NCBI RefSeq assembly: GCF_003339505.1
Contig: NZ_QPIW01000029.1
Location: 1 to 64,000 of the forward strand
DNA from: Runella aurantiaca
GTDB taxonomy: Bacteria > Bacteroidota > Bacteroidia > Cytophagales > Spirosomataceae
DNA: 64,000 nucleotides
Reading direction: 5' to 3'
Shown here: one piece after another, positions 27,503 to 37,137 of the stretch
How the letters are laid out: each line of letters opens with the position of its first letter
How positions within the stretch are numbered: the stretch's first letter is position 1
Notes under the pieces: model-generated
The model's input: the letters and a program-made list of their open reading frames with translations, nothing else
The model's database searches: none
What the model was told of the DNA's origin: nothing
Translations under genes and position numbers: made by a program

Positions 27503-28600
27503 TCAACGGGTTTCAAAAAAAAGCCACTCAATGGCCTTGGGGAATTCTTTCCCCCATCGGGTTTCATTATGCTCTCCTTTGGGGTCTACTGAGAGTTTTA
27601 ATTGCAGGCGCTCTGGCGACCATCCTTGCCGCTCTACAGCCTCTTTGAGACGTTCTGTGCTTTGAATCATGTATCGCCCTTCTTTACCTCCTGCGTATAC
27701 ATATATCTTCGTTTCCATCGGATTGAAAAACTCAATGGCGTCGAAGTATATTTTTTCAGAAACCCACAAAGACGGCGAAAAAATCATTAAACGGCCGAGT
27801 ACTTCGGGGTACATCAAACCCGCATAGATACTTATCAGCCCACCCATGGAGCTTCCTCCCACACCCGTATGCTGGCGCTCAGGACGGGTCCGGTAGTGCT
27901 TGTCAATGTACGGCTTTAACGTACGTACGATAAAATTGGCGTATTTTTTTCCAGAGCCTTTCCCAAATTTAGGATTGGCATAGGGCGCAAATTCGTGCAA
28001 ACGGTCTTCGTCGGCATGGTCTATGGCTACAATAATCACGCTTTCTTTGCCCTGGGCAGCCAGAATAGCCATCTTTTTGTCGATTTCCCAATTTCCATAC
28101 ACCGAGCCATCTTCAAACAGGTTTTGACCGTCCTGAAGGTAGATTACAGGATAACATTTTTCGGAAGTATAATAATCGTGGGGAAGTAAAATACGAATAC
28201 GACGCGTGCGTCCCAATTGTGGCATTTCAAATTGTTCAGCAACCGTTTCTACGGTCGGAATCAGGAGCGGGTCAAAAGACCGACCATCTTTACGCCAGTG
28301 GGGTACAAAATCTTTTTGGGACTTTGTTTTTGCGCGAACTCTGCGATTTTGAGGAGCTTCTCCAAAAGAATCAAGCTCTACTTGATCCCATCCCCCACGG
28401 GTGTATTTATATTCGAGTGGTTTATCAAACAAAAAATCAGACGGAAATTGAAATCTATACTTACCCGGCTCTACTTTTTGCATTCTAAATCGCTCAATGT
28501 CGGGAAACCATTCACAAAAATTTCCGGCAATGTATACAGGCCGCTCGTCGTCAACGGCAGTCGTCAACTCCAGCGCCAAAGACGCATAACTATTACTCAT
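27503..28600 (-). CDS. esterase (PF00756-type) with N-terminal carbohydrate-binding-like domain
   Basis: A 365-residue alpha/beta hydrolase of the putative esterase/enterochelin-esterase family. The nucleophile elbow GGSSMGG, YLQDGQNLF near the oxyanion region and a late GEHNETRW motif (catalytic His) are present. The first 80 residues (VYIAGNFCEWFPD, YEYKYTRGGWDQVE-like) resemble CBM20/48 starch-binding folds. There is no signal peptide. The start at 28600 is chosen because a -7 promoter element at 28639-28646 lies downstream of the alternative ATG at 28657. It may cleave an acylated or feruloylated sugar, but the substrate is unknown. Confidence 0.8.
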   Translation of the reverse strand: MSNSYASLALELTTAVDDERPVYIAGNFCEWFPDIERFRMQKVEPGKYRFQFPSDFLFDKPLEYKYTRGGWDQVELDSFGEAPQNRRVRAKTKSQKDFVPHWRKDGRSFDPLLIPTVETVAEQFEMPQLGRTRRIRILLPHDYYTSEKCYPVIYLQDGQNLFEDGSVYGNWEIDKKMAILAAQGKESVIIVAIDHADEDRLHEFAPYANPKFGKGSGKKYANFIVRTLKPYIDKHYRTRPERQHTGVGGSSMGGLISIYAGLMYPEVLGRLMIFSPSLWVSEKIYFDAIEFFNPMETKIYVYAGGKEGRYMIQSTERLKEAVERQGWSPERLQLKLSVDPKGEHNETRWGKEFPKAIEWLFFETR

Positions 28601-28638
28601 CACTTTTCCTTCATAAGTTAGTGTCACATCAACACATA

Positions 28639-28646
28639 CAAAGGTA
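28639..28646 (-). promoter_or_regulatory. Bacteroidota -7 promoter element for the esterase
   Basis: On the minus strand this reads TACCTTTG, an exact TAnnTTTG match 38 bp before the ATG at 28600. It lies inside the longest possible reading frame and therefore favours the shorter protein. Confidence 0.5.
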
Positions 28647-28696
28647 CTAAGGTTCAATGAAATCTTTAAAAAACTGACAATTCATTCTTCGTTTTT

Positions 28697-29083
28697 TTAT
28701 TTTTCTGAAGATTGTCGGTACCAATAACGGATGACTACTTTTTGCAATTCTCTCTTTATGATTAACTCCGCCAAAGGGTGCAGGTTGGACGCCAAACGCT
28801 CCGGAATGTGCTTTTTTAGTTGTTTTTCGGTTAAATCAACCCGATTTAAGACATTTTTCAGCGTTCCCCCCTTGGCCAAATGCGCATCCAGGGCCTTCAC
28901 GAGTGTTTCACACAGCCCTTCAAAAGAGCAATTTACCAAAGACTCGGACGATAAGGGTATTTGTGCCGTCTGAAAATCTTTTGTTATTTGAAGAAGCAAA
29001 TCCCGCAGCAAATCAGGCATATTTAAATACGCTTGAATGGCTTCATTTGTGTTGAGAATCAAATCATCCGATGGTTGTTCCAT
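28697..29083 (-). CDS. hypothetical protein, 128 residues
   Basis: A helical, soluble protein without signal peptide, transmembrane segment or recognised motif. It is Leu- and Lys-rich. The gene lies just upstream of the esterase on the same strand, but the esterase appears to have its own promoter, so an operon is uncertain. The long open frame and its composition like that of its neighbours suggest a real gene. Function unknown. Confidence 0.5.
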   Translation of the reverse strand: MEQPSDDLILNTNEAIQAYLNMPDLLRDLLLQITKDFQTAQIPLSSESLVNCSFEGLCETLVKALDAHLAKGGTLKNVLNRVDLTEKQLKKHIPERLASNLHPLAELIIKRELQKVVIRYWYRQSSEK

Positions 29084-29208
29084 AAAATGTAATTAAGTGT
29101 TATGCTCTAAAACAAGAAAAAGCCATTTGTGCCGCAACGTTTCACAAAATAAAACTTTTCCCGGCAACCTTCCGTTATTTATACGCCACATAAATCATTT
29201 TCTAAGTT

Positions 29209-31170
29209 ATGCCTTATCCGTTTTTGCCCCACAAAACCGTCGGACTCACCCGCTTCACCCTCACAACATTGTCCTTTATATTTCTCTCGTTTACTATTAT
29301 TTGGGCACAACCCAAAGTAAACGTAGCCCAACTGAAGGCTAAGTTTCCGAATGAAGAAATGGCGTATCTCAACCGCTCCGAACAGGTAACGGTAGATTTG
29401 GTTAATGGGGCGTTGCAAATCGACGTTTTGCATCAAGAAGACCGCGTGTTTTTGGATGAACGCGCCAGCGTTTGGGCCGACGAGCGTATTTATTTTTCGG
29501 ACGCGTTTCAGGAAATTAAGGATTTAGAGGCCATTTCCTACGTTCCCGAAAAAGCAGGATTTAAACGTACACCCGTTACCGACTTCAAAACCGAACGCCC
29601 CAGCCCAGGAGGAGGGATATTTTTTGACGATATGCAAGTTAAAAAGTTCACGTTTCCGGGGGCAAAACAGGGAGGCATCGGCACTGTATCTTACCGTGAG
29701 CACATCAAAAATCCGTACATGCTTTCGGGGTTTGTATTTGGCAACTATGTGCCCGTCATCAACAGCGATTTTTCAGTTACGTTTCCTGCGTCGGTTAAAA
29801 TATCCTACAAAACCTACGGCGATATGAAGGGGATTACGTTTAAACAAACCACCCTAAACGGCAAAACAACCTACGCTTGGAAAGCCCAAAACCTGAAAAC
29901 TTCACCCCTCGAAACCGAATCTCTTTCGCTGCGTTATTATGTACCACAGGTGCTTTTATTCATCGAAAGTTATACCATCGACGGCAAAACCACGGAGGTA
30001 TTGGGAAATGTACAAAAGCTGTTTAATTACTATAAAAGCTTGGTCAAAGACCTCAACAAACAACCTAACGCTCCTTTGCAGGCCCTCACCGACTCTCTGA
30101 CGAGGGGCAAAACCGAAGAGGAAAAAATCAAGTCGGTTTATTATTGGGTACAAGACCACATCAAATACATTGCTTTTGAAGAAGGCTTGGGCGGCTTTAT
30201 TCCCCGTCAAGCGGCTGACGTTTGGCAAAAACGCTACGGAGATTGTAAAGACATGGCCAGTCTGACCTCTACGATGCTCAAGTTGGCGGGCATTCCCGCA
30301 CATCTGGTTTGGATTGGCACGCGGGATATTCCGTATCGTTATGTGGAAAACCCCTCGATGAGTGTTGATAACCACATGATTGCGGCCGTTAAGCGCGATG
30401 GTAAATGGCAGTTTTTAGATGCTACCGACGACCGCATTGATTTTGGTCTACCTACTTCTCACATTCAGGGAAAAGAAGCAATGATTATGACCTCTGAAGA
30501 CAAATATGAAATCGTAACCGTGCCTATTGTTCCAGCCTCTCAAAATTTCCGGCGGGATTCCATGATTCTTTCGCTCGATGGCAAGACGTTGAAAGGCCAA
30601 GGCACGTTGATGTTTGAAGGTTTGTGGAAAACATCCGTAAAATCGGCGATTCAATACCGTTCGGAACCGCAACGGGATGAGTACTACAAAAATATTCTCA
30701 GTCGCGGCTCCAATAAGTCCACGCTTGAGAAACGGACGGTTTCGGGCATCAATCAGCGGGATGTTCCTGTGCAGTTTGACTACACGTTTCGGGTCCCCGA
30801 CTACGTGCAGGAAGCCGCGGGCGAGTTGTTTATCAACCCCCACTTAATACGTACCTGGGCGGATAAACGCATGGAAGATACGCGTAAAAATGACTGGAAA
30901 CACGAATTTGCGCATACGCAAGAAACCGTCGAAATCTTACCGATTCCCGCAGGATATGAGGTTTCTTACTTGCCCGAAAACAGGTCGTTTGCCAATCCTG
31001 ATTTTGGATTTTCGCTTAGCTACGAACAGAAAAATGGACAAATCACTATTCGTAGTAAACTAACACTCAACACATTACTTGTAAAGAAAACGAGTTTTTC
31101 TGAATGGAATAAAATGATAGAAGCGCTGAATGAAGCGTATAGCGAAGTGATTTCGTTGAAGAAAAAATAA
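29209..31170 (+). CDS. secreted DUF3857/transglutaminase-like protein
   Basis: A 653-residue exported protein. A signal peptide ends near IWAQ, then comes a DUF3857-type N-terminal domain, followed by a transglutaminase-like core. The core shows catalytic Cys in RYGDCKDMA (about residue 347), His in DNHMIAA and Asp in LDATDDRIDFG, all intact. Bacterial members often act as peptidase-like or cross-linking enzymes in the periplasm, and the exact reaction is not known. Single gene, separated from the converging radical SAM gene by a hairpin. Confidence 0.85.
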   Translation: MPYPFLPHKTVGLTRFTLTTLSFIFLSFTIIWAQPKVNVAQLKAKFPNEEMAYLNRSEQVTVDLVNGALQIDVLHQEDRVFLDERASVWADERIYFSDAFQEIKDLEAISYVPEKAGFKRTPVTDFKTERPSPGGGIFFDDMQVKKFTFPGAKQGGIGTVSYREHIKNPYMLSGFVFGNYVPVINSDFSVTFPASVKISYKTYGDMKGITFKQTTLNGKTTYAWKAQNLKTSPLETESLSLRYYVPQVLLFIESYTIDGKTTEVLGNVQKLFNYYKSLVKDLNKQPNAPLQALTDSLTRGKTEEEKIKSVYYWVQDHIKYIAFEEGLGGFIPRQAADVWQKRYGDCKDMASLTSTMLKLAGIPAHLVWIGTRDIPYRYVENPSMSVDNHMIAAVKRDGKWQFLDATDDRIDFGLPTSHIQGKEAMIMTSEDKYEIVTVPIVPASQNFRRDSMILSLDGKTLKGQGTLMFEGLWKTSVKSAIQYRSEPQRDEYYKNILSRGSNKSTLEKRTVSGINQRDVPVQFDYTFRVPDYVQEAAGELFINPHLIRTWADKRMEDTRKNDWKHEFAHTQETVEILPIPAGYEVSYLPENRSFANPDFGFSLSYEQKNGQITIRSKLTLNTLLVKKTSFSEWNKMIEALNEAYSEVISLKKK

Positions 31171-31173
31171 AAA

Positions 31174-31206
31174 AGGCTTCCCAAGTTTCAGAAATTTGGG
31201 AAGCCT
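31174..31206 (-). terminator. terminator between the transglutaminase-like and YgiQ genes
   Basis: A perfect 11-bp stem (31174-31184 with 31196-31206) is followed on the minus strand by TTTTTTATTTTTT, so it serves the YgiQ-type gene. On the plus strand it is followed by A residues and would be weaker for the other gene. Confidence 0.75.
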
Positions 31207-31215
31207 AAAAATGAC

Positions 31216-33096
31216 TTATCGCTTTTTACCCATTTTCTTCTCCACCCGCGTTTCCTGCTTTTTGGGATTGCTCAAAAGTCGGTCGGCCAAATCAGGGCGT
31301 TTCAGTTTGTTTAATCGGCTTCGAATCAGGCTTCTAAACTCTGGCTTGTACCAGAAGAAATAGCGATTTTGGTCCAATTTTTCTTCTTTGGTTTTGGCCG
31401 TAAAGACGGGCTTCAACGTATAGGGATGAACGCCCGAATAGTAAATCACTTCCGCCACGGTCATGGGCGTGGGCGTAAAATCCTGCACCTGCTCCAGCCG
31501 GAAGCCAAGGTCTTTGGTTTCGGCCGCCAAATTGGCCATATCTGCTTCTTCGCAACCGGGGTGAGAAGAAATAAAATACGGAATCAGCGGTTGGTTCAGG
31601 TTATGTTTGTCGGAAATCTTATCGTATTTCTGTTTAAACAATTTAAAATACTTAAACGATGGCTTACGCATTACGCGCAGCGTATCGTCAGAGGTGTGTT
31701 CGGGCGCTACTTTCAACCGGCCCGACACGTGGCGCGTAATGAGTTGCTCCATGTATTCGTCGTGGTTATTGTCTTTGTTGTTTTTGTTGAAATCATCCAC
31801 CAACAAATCGTAACGAATTCCCGACCCTACAAACGCCTTTTTCACTTTCGGGTGCGCATCTACTTTTTTATATAACTCCGTAATTGGCTTATGGGAGGTA
31901 TCCAAATTTGAACAAATTACAGGGTGAATACAACTCGGACTCGTGCAACGCGCGCAAATGGCCTCGTCTTTGCCTTTCATGCGGTACATATTGGCCGACG
32001 GCCCGCCCAAATCGGAGATATAACCCTTAAATTCAGGGTGTTTTGTTACCTCCTCCACTTCTTTCATGATTGACTTCTCGCTCCGCGATGCAATAAATTT
32101 TCCCTGATGCGCCGAAATGGTGCAGAAACTACACCCGCCAAAACAGCCCCGATGCATGTTGATGGAAAACTTAATCATTTCGTAGGCAGGAATCGTGCCG
32201 CGCGTTTTGTACTTGGGGTGCGGCAAACGCGTATAGGGCAAGTCAAACGATGCATCAATCTCTTTTTCGTCCATGATTTTGAACGGCGGATTGATAACCA
32301 ATGTTTGGTTGCCCACTTTCTGGATGATTCGATTGGCCTCCCATTTATTGGATTCAACCTCTACAATCTTGAAGTTGGCGGCATACTTGATTTTATCCTG
32401 TAAACATACTTCATGACTCGCCAGCTCAACCGTTTCCCAGCCTTTGTCGCTTGGCAACTCTGCTTCTGAGTCTTGCAAGTAGGCGATTTGGTTCACGTTG
32501 CGAATGGTATTCAACGGAACTCCTTCGCGCACCAACTTCAACAGCTCGCGCAGGGGCTGCTCGCCCATGCCATACACCAGCAAATCGGCTTTGGAATCGG
32601 CCAAAATGGTGGGCATCAATTGGTCTTTCCAATAATCATAGTGCGTTACACGGCGCAATGACGCCTCAATCCCCCCAATCAGTACTGGCACATCGGGATA
32701 GAGTTCTTTTAATATATTTGAATACACCGTGGTAGCATAGTCAGGACGAAAACCCGCCTCGCCGCCCGGCGTGTACGAGTCGTTGGAGCGCAGGCGTTTG
32801 TTGGCCGTGTAGTGATTCACCATCGAATCCATGCAGCCCGCCGTAACGCCAAAAAAGTATTTGGGTCGGCCGAATTTTTTAAAATCCCGTAAATCGTCTT
32901 TCCAGTTGGGTTGGGCTACCACCGCCACCTTGAAGCCTTCGCTTTCCATGATACGGCCAATGACAGCCGTACCAAAGGCAGGATGATCTACGTAGGCATC
33001 CCCCGAAACCAACACAACATCCACTTCGTCCCAGCCTCTTTTTTCAACCTCTTTCTTCGTCAGGGGCAACCAGTCGGTGATGGGTCTTTCTATCAT
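31216..33096 (-). CDS. YgiQ-family radical SAM protein
   Basis: A radical S-adenosylmethionine protein of about 626 residues. The cluster motif CxxxCxxC is visible in RGCFGGCSFC, and the N-terminal DVVLVSGDAYVDHP and C-terminal DFTPTPMT stretches are typical of YgiQ/UPF0313. A further Cys group (CARCTSPSC) may bind a second cluster. The reaction is not established for the family. The ATG at 33096 (MIERPITDWLP) matches the usual YgiQ start; the extra 18 codons upstream are basic and unlike the family. A -7 element lies 63 bp upstream. Confidence 0.9.
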   Translation of the reverse strand: MIERPITDWLPLTKKEVEKRGWDEVDVVLVSGDAYVDHPAFGTAVIGRIMESEGFKVAVVAQPNWKDDLRDFKKFGRPKYFFGVTAGCMDSMVNHYTANKRLRSNDSYTPGGEAGFRPDYATTVYSNILKELYPDVPVLIGGIEASLRRVTHYDYWKDQLMPTILADSKADLLVYGMGEQPLRELLKLVREGVPLNTIRNVNQIAYLQDSEAELPSDKGWETVELASHEVCLQDKIKYAANFKIVEVESNKWEANRIIQKVGNQTLVINPPFKIMDEKEIDASFDLPYTRLPHPKYKTRGTIPAYEMIKFSINMHRGCFGGCSFCTISAHQGKFIASRSEKSIMKEVEEVTKHPEFKGYISDLGGPSANMYRMKGKDEAICARCTSPSCIHPVICSNLDTSHKPITELYKKVDAHPKVKKAFVGSGIRYDLLVDDFNKNNKDNNHDEYMEQLITRHVSGRLKVAPEHTSDDTLRVMRKPSFKYFKLFKQKYDKISDKHNLNQPLIPYFISSHPGCEEADMANLAAETKDLGFRLEQVQDFTPTPMTVAEVIYYSGVHPYTLKPVFTAKTKEEKLDQNRYFFWYKPEFRSLIRSRLNKLKRPDLADRLLSNPKKQETRVEKKMGKKR

Positions 33097-33159
33097 ACAA
33101 CGTTTCTTTTTCTTGCGGAATGTAAATTGGCGTGCAAAAGTTTCACGCATTTATTCAAC

Positions 33160-33167
33160 CAAAGTTA
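33160..33167 (-). promoter_or_regulatory. Bacteroidota -7 promoter element for the YgiQ gene
   Basis: On the minus strand this reads TAACTTTG, an exact TAnnTTTG match. It lies 63 bp before the ATG at 33096 and just upstream of the longer possible start at 33150. Confidence 0.5.
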
Positions 33168-33203
33168 TACTGAAATAGTTTTGGTCTTTATTAAATACAA
33201 AAA

Positions 33204-33251
33204 CAGTTCACAATCAACAGATAAGGTACTTATACTGTGAATTGTGAACTG
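33204..33251. repeat. short inverted repeat between YgiQ and helicase genes
   Basis: CAGTTCACAAT (33204-33214) pairs perfectly with ATTGTGAACTG (33241-33251) across a 26-nt loop. The word GTGAACTGC also occurs in the repeat translated at 2862-2896. No T-run follows, although it could help separate the two units. Confidence 0.6.
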
Positions 33252-33290
33252 CAAATGATTGAAAGGCAGCGCTTAACACCGCCCCTGCGG

Positions 33291-35003
33291 TTATCGTGCT
33301 ACTTCGATGTTGACCATTTTTCCTTTGATGGTATTGCCGCTCATGGCTTCCACCACTTTGCGGGCATCGCGCTCGGGAACATCTACAAACGAGTACGCAT
33401 CAAAAATATCAATTGAGCCAATCACACGGCCGGGAATACCCGCCTCGCCAGCGATAGCGCCAACGATGTCGCGTGGTTGAACGCGGTCTTTACGGCCCAC
33501 GCTCACAAACAGGCGAACCATACCCGGTTCGTTGCGTTTTGGACCACCGCCTTCACGGGGACCTCTGTCGCCGCCACGGTCGCCGAAACGGCCTGAGCCA
33601 CGCTCTTCGCCTCTTCCGCCACGGTCTTCAAAACGGCCACGTTTCTCAAATCCTCTTTCTGATGGGCGACGATCAGCATCCCATGCCAAATCATTGTCGG
33701 CAAATTCGCTTTTCTGAACACCCATGTTGATTTTGACCAATGCGGCCACAATCTGCTCCGTAGTGAAGCCCGTAGTATGATGCAACATACCCAACATATC
33801 TTCGTACAAATCCAAATCGCCAGTCGAAACCGCCTCTTCTACTTGTGAGATAAAACGGGCTTTGCGTACACCTACGATGTCTTCAAAAGTTGGAATAACT
33901 CCTTTGTCGATTTTTACTTTGGTATAAGTCTCGATTTGGCGCAAACGGTATTTTTCATCTTTGGCTACCAACGTCAGCGCTTTACCCGTTAAGCCTGCAC
34001 GGCCAGTACGACCGATACGGTGAACGTAGTATTCTTCATCCAACGGTAAATCAAAGTTGATAACGGCGTCAATACCCGACACGTCGATACCGCGAGCGGC
34101 TACGTCGGTGGCTACCAAGATATTGGCGGCTCCCGAACGAAACTTCGCCATTACCTGATTCCGTTGCGTTTGGCGCAAATCGCCGTGCAAACTTTCGACC
34201 GAATATCCTTTGGAAGAAAGTTCTTCGGTTACTTCGTCTACTTTACGCTTGGTATTACAGAAAATAATGACCTGCTTTAAATCGTAGGCATCTAATACCC
34301 GGCAGGTCACTTCAATTTTGCCCCGTTGTTTTACTTCAAAATACGTTTGCTCAATATTTTCGTTGGTAACTTCCTTCCGCGTAATTTTAATCTGGACGGG
34401 ATCTTCTTGGAATTTTTGAGCGATGCCCATGATGGGCTTCGACATAGTAGCCGAAAACAACACCGTTTGGCGCTCATCGGGTACACTTTCCAGAATGGTA
34501 TCAATATCTTCACGAAAGCCCATATCGAGCATTTCGTCGGCTTCGTCTAATACTACATAATTTACGAAATCTAGCTTAAGCGCCTTACGCTCAATAAGGT
34601 CCATGACACGACCGGGAGTTCCGACCACAATTTGAGCACCTATTTTCAACGAACGAATCTGACGTTCAATCGAATCACCACCGTAAACGGTTTCGAGTTT
34701 CAACCCTTTTTTGTATTTGGCAATACGACGTAACTCTTCAGTTACCTGCACCGCCAACTCACGGGTCGGACACAACATTAATACTTGGGTACGCTTATCT
34801 GAGATATCCACTTTTTCAAGAGCAGGAATACCGAAAGCGGCGGTTTTGCCCGTTCCTGTCTGGGCTTGTCCCAATACGTCACGGCCTTCCAAAAGGGACG
34901 GGATGGCTTCTGCCTGAATGGGTGAGGGTTTGGTAAAACCCATTTCTGTTACTGCTTTCAGAATTTCTTCCGAAAGGCCTAATGAATCAAAAAGTACTTC
35001 CAT
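33291..35003 (-). CDS. DEAD-box ATP-dependent RNA helicase (DeaD/CsdA-like)
   Basis: A 570-residue helicase with all superfamily-2 motifs: AQTGTGKT (I), PTRELA (Ia), DEAD (II), SAT (III), HGD and HRIGRTGR (VI). After the two RecA domains comes an Arg/Gly-rich linker with repeated RGG/DRGG units (about residues 455-505), then a C-terminal DbpA-type RNA-binding domain (VRLFVSVGRKDRVQPRDIVG). It should unwind RNA in ribosome assembly or cold adaptation. The ATG at 35003 (MEVLFDSLG) is chosen because it begins the Q-motif region; nine codons upstream are open. It has a leader of several hundred bases. Confidence 0.93.
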   Translation of the reverse strand: MEVLFDSLGLSEEILKAVTEMGFTKPSPIQAEAIPSLLEGRDVLGQAQTGTGKTAAFGIPALEKVDISDKRTQVLMLCPTRELAVQVTEELRRIAKYKKGLKLETVYGGDSIERQIRSLKIGAQIVVGTPGRVMDLIERKALKLDFVNYVVLDEADEMLDMGFREDIDTILESVPDERQTVLFSATMSKPIMGIAQKFQEDPVQIKITRKEVTNENIEQTYFEVKQRGKIEVTCRVLDAYDLKQVIIFCNTKRKVDEVTEELSSKGYSVESLHGDLRQTQRNQVMAKFRSGAANILVATDVAARGIDVSGIDAVINFDLPLDEEYYVHRIGRTGRAGLTGKALTLVAKDEKYRLRQIETYTKVKIDKGVIPTFEDIVGVRKARFISQVEEAVSTGDLDLYEDMLGMLHHTTGFTTEQIVAALVKINMGVQKSEFADNDLAWDADRRPSERGFEKRGRFEDRGGRGEERGSGRFGDRGGDRGPREGGGPKRNEPGMVRLFVSVGRKDRVQPRDIVGAIAGEAGIPGRVIGSIDIFDAYSFVDVPERDARKVVEAMSGNTIKGKMVNIEVAR

Positions 35004-35407
35004 TGATTGTTTTTGCGTGCTTACGCACAAGTTAAACGGTTAATAGTATTCCCGTTAATTGTTCGAGCGGTAAGCACAACGTGGCATAGAAGGGTTTCTA
35101 GCCGGCGAAAACCTTTCAACAATTACCTTCCCTCGACGAGTTTTTAACTCAACCTATCGGCGGATACGATCAATAACAGGATTTTTAAAAATTGCCCATG
35201 CACTGAACACTCATGAAATCTCAATGAGCCGGTGCCAAATAATTCGAAGCGTGATTTTCTAACAGACAAAGATGGGGACTCCAATACCCCATGGGAGAAA
35301 AAGACGCAGAGACGTTAAGAAGCGCTCGGTGCAGTTATTTTATGCAAAAGTAAGAAGAATATTCGATTTTCCCCAATCAACGCAACAAATTTTGTATTTT
35401 TTTAATA
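35004..35407. other. 404-bp leader/intergenic region upstream of the DEAD-box helicase
   Basis: No supported gene lies between the helicase start and ftsE stop. Weak hairpins can be drawn (35092-35116; ATGGGG/CCCCAT at 35272-35292), and there is a word cluster AGACGCAGAGACG typical of Bacteroidota spacer repeats. No exact TAnnTTTG match was found. A long 5' leader is common for cold-induced helicases and could be regulatory, but nothing conclusive is visible. Confidence 0.4.
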
Positions 35408-36091
35408 TTACACCTCGCTTACACTTCCTGCCTCACACTTCAGGACGCGTGCTGGGTATTTTTTTAGAAAATCATAATTGTGCGTAGCCATCAAAATGGC
35501 GGTTCCTGCCGTATTAATACTCTGAAACACCTGCATGATTTGTTCACCTACTTCAGGGTCAAGGTTTCCAGTTGGCTCATCAGCCAACAGAATCTGAGGC
35601 TCGTTTAGCATGGCCCGCGCAATCACGACCCGCTGCTGCTCCCCACCCGAAAGTTGATGGGGCATTTTCTTTTGTAAAGTGCCCAACCCTACTTGCATCA
35701 GCACTTCCGAAATCCTGTTCTTGATGGTGGCTTTGTCGGTCCAGCCAGTGGCTCGCAGTACAAACTCAAGATTTTCTTCCACGGTACGGTCAAAAAACAG
35801 TTGAAAATCTTGGAAAACAATGCCGATTTTACGCCGAAGGAAAGGCACGTCGGCTTGTTTGAGCTTTTGCAACTGATAGCCAACCACCGTTCCTGTACCC
35901 GACTCCAACCACAAATCGGCGTAGAGTGTTTTGAGCAGAGAGCTTTTTCCACTTCCCGTTCTTCCAATCAAAAAAACAAAATCGCCTTTATTTATTACGA
36001 AGTTTACATCTGCCAATACCAGCTTGTTGCCGTTTTGATAAATGTCGGTATTTTCGAGTTGAATAATCGGTTCAGATGAAAAAGCAGTCAT
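35408..36091 (-). CDS. ftsE: cell-division ABC transporter ATP-binding protein FtsE
   Basis: A 227-residue ABC ATPase. Walker A is GRTGSGKSS (about 43-51), then Q-loop FQDFQLF, signature LSGGEQQR, Walker B ILLADEP and the H-loop THNYDF. Sequence style and length fit FtsE, which works with FtsX to control septal peptidoglycan hydrolysis. FtsX is not adjacent here, which is common in Bacteroidota. A lipoprotein-release LolD or macrolide ATPase is the main alternative. It is probably a single gene, with the repeat at 36092-36170 separating it from fructose-6-phosphate aldolase. Confidence 0.8.
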   Translation of the reverse strand: MTAFSSEPIIQLENTDIYQNGNKLVLADVNFVINKGDFVFLIGRTGSGKSSLLKTLYADLWLESGTGTVVGYQLQKLKQADVPFLRRKIGIVFQDFQLFFDRTVEENLEFVLRATGWTDKATIKNRISEVLMQVGLGTLQKKMPHQLSGGEQQRVVIARAMLNEPQILLADEPTGNLDPEVGEQIMQVFQSINTAGTAILMATHNYDFLKKYPARVLKCEAGSVSEV

Positions 36092-36170
36092 AGTTTAGTA
36101 GGAAGTTAGCAGTTAGCAGTAGGCTGTTAGCAATAAAATACTGCAAACTGCCTACTGCCAGCTGTAAACT
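36092..36170. repeat. imperfect inverted repeat of TTAGCAGT/ACTGCCAA words
   Basis: The gap between ftsE and the aldolase gene is almost filled by this repeat. AGTTTA (36092) pairs with TAAACT (36165-36170), and the GCAGTAGGC region pairs with GCCTACTGC. Tandem words (GTTAGCAGTTAGCAG) are present. The same words occur in coding sequence at 2862-2896. Confidence 0.65.
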
Positions 36171-36174
36171 ATTT

Positions 36175-36831
36175 TTATTGGTTTCCTTTTTTGTAGTCAG
36201 ACAGGAATTTCTCCAAGCCAATGTCGGTCAGAGGGTGCTTAAGCAACGAGGTAATAACGCTTAACGGGCAAGTAACCACATCGGCGCCCAATTCAGCACA
36301 TTTCAAAAGGTGAATCGAATGACGAACCGATGCCGCCAAGACTTCGGTCGTATAACCGTAGTTTTGATAAATGGTCACAATCTGCTCAATCAAATCCATC
36401 CCGTCCATGGAGACATCGTCCAAACGGCCAATGAAAGGAGACACGTAGGTAGCGCCCGCTTTGGCCGCCAACAACGCCTGCCCTGCCGAAAAGACAAGGG
36501 TACAGTTGGTCTTAATACCACGATCTGAGAGGTGTTTGATGGCTTTTACTCCATCTTTAATCATCGGTACTTTTACAACAATTTTCTCGTCAATTTCAAT
36601 CAATTCATCCGCCTCTTTGATCATCCCCTGAAAATCAGTAGCAATTACTTCGGCACTTACGTCGCCATCTACAATATCACAAATTGCTTTGTAGTGGGCC
36701 ATGATGTTGGCTTTGCCAGTGATTCCCTCTTTTGCCATCAAAGATGGGTTGGTAGTAACGCCATCCAATACGCCCAATTCATAGGCTTCCCGGATTTCAC
36801 TCAGGTTTGCGGTATCAATAAAAAATTTCAT
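36175..36831 (-). CDS. fsa: fructose-6-phosphate aldolase / transaldolase-like protein
   Basis: A 218-residue small transaldolase-family enzyme (TalC/Fsa type) with [13 protein letters not shown] at the N-terminus, the [12 protein letters not shown] segment, and the Schiff-base Lys in the VKVPM stretch (about residue 86). The C-terminal [17 protein letters not shown] is typical. It may interconvert fructose 6-phosphate with dihydroxyacetone and glyceraldehyde 3-phosphate, or act as transaldolase in the pentose phosphate pathway; the two cannot be told apart here. A -7 promoter element lies 25 bp before its start. Confidence 0.9.
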   Translation of the reverse strand: MKFFIDTANLSEIREAYELGVLDGVTTNPSLMAKEGITGKANIMAHYKAICDIVDGDVSAEVIATDFQGMIKEADELIEIDEKIVVKVPMIKDGVKAIKHLSDRGIKTNCTLVFSAGQALLAAKAGATYVSPFIGRLDDVSMDGMDLIEQIVTIYQNYGYTTEVLAASVRHSIHLLKCAELGADVVTCPLSVITSLLKHPLTDIGLEKFLSDYKKGNQ

Positions 36832-37137
36832 AGAAGTCTTTTTAAGTTATCACTTGCAAAGTTAGGCAAACCCTTTGTTTCATGAAACATTTAATTGAAT
36901 TAATGGCAGATAACCTCCCCGCTTTACCATCCCCTTTTTTTGGGTAACAAACAGACTGATTCATGCGTTTTTAATATCCGAAACTTGTATTATAGAAATT
37001 AATTATTGTAATTTGCCGTCTGGTTAAAGCATTTGTGACAACAAATACTTGGAACAATCCAAAAACCGTAGTAGTGAGTGCGTTACAAATTGCGAAAACC
37101 AATTAGGTAATTATTCACAAAAACCAATTTTCAACCT
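36832..37137. other. 306-bp divergent intergenic region
   Basis: It separates the aldolase gene (minus) from the susC-like gene (plus). The minus-strand -7 element is at 36857-36864. On the plus side, the best candidate is TAATTTG near 37015, one base short of the consensus, so the promoter of the SusCD operon is uncertain. No gene, hairpin or operator is convincing. Confidence 0.4.
36857..36864 (-). promoter_or_regulatory. Bacteroidota -7 promoter element for the aldolase gene
   Basis: On the minus strand this reads TAACTTTG, an exact TAnnTTTG match 25 bp before the ATG at 36831. A TTTC in the expected -33 region is a weak partner. Confidence 0.55.

Noticed and set aside
35272-35487. 71-codon plus-strand frame upstream of the helicase
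   Set aside because: It covers a spacer word repeat and the reverse of the ftsE 3' end; no protein-like character.
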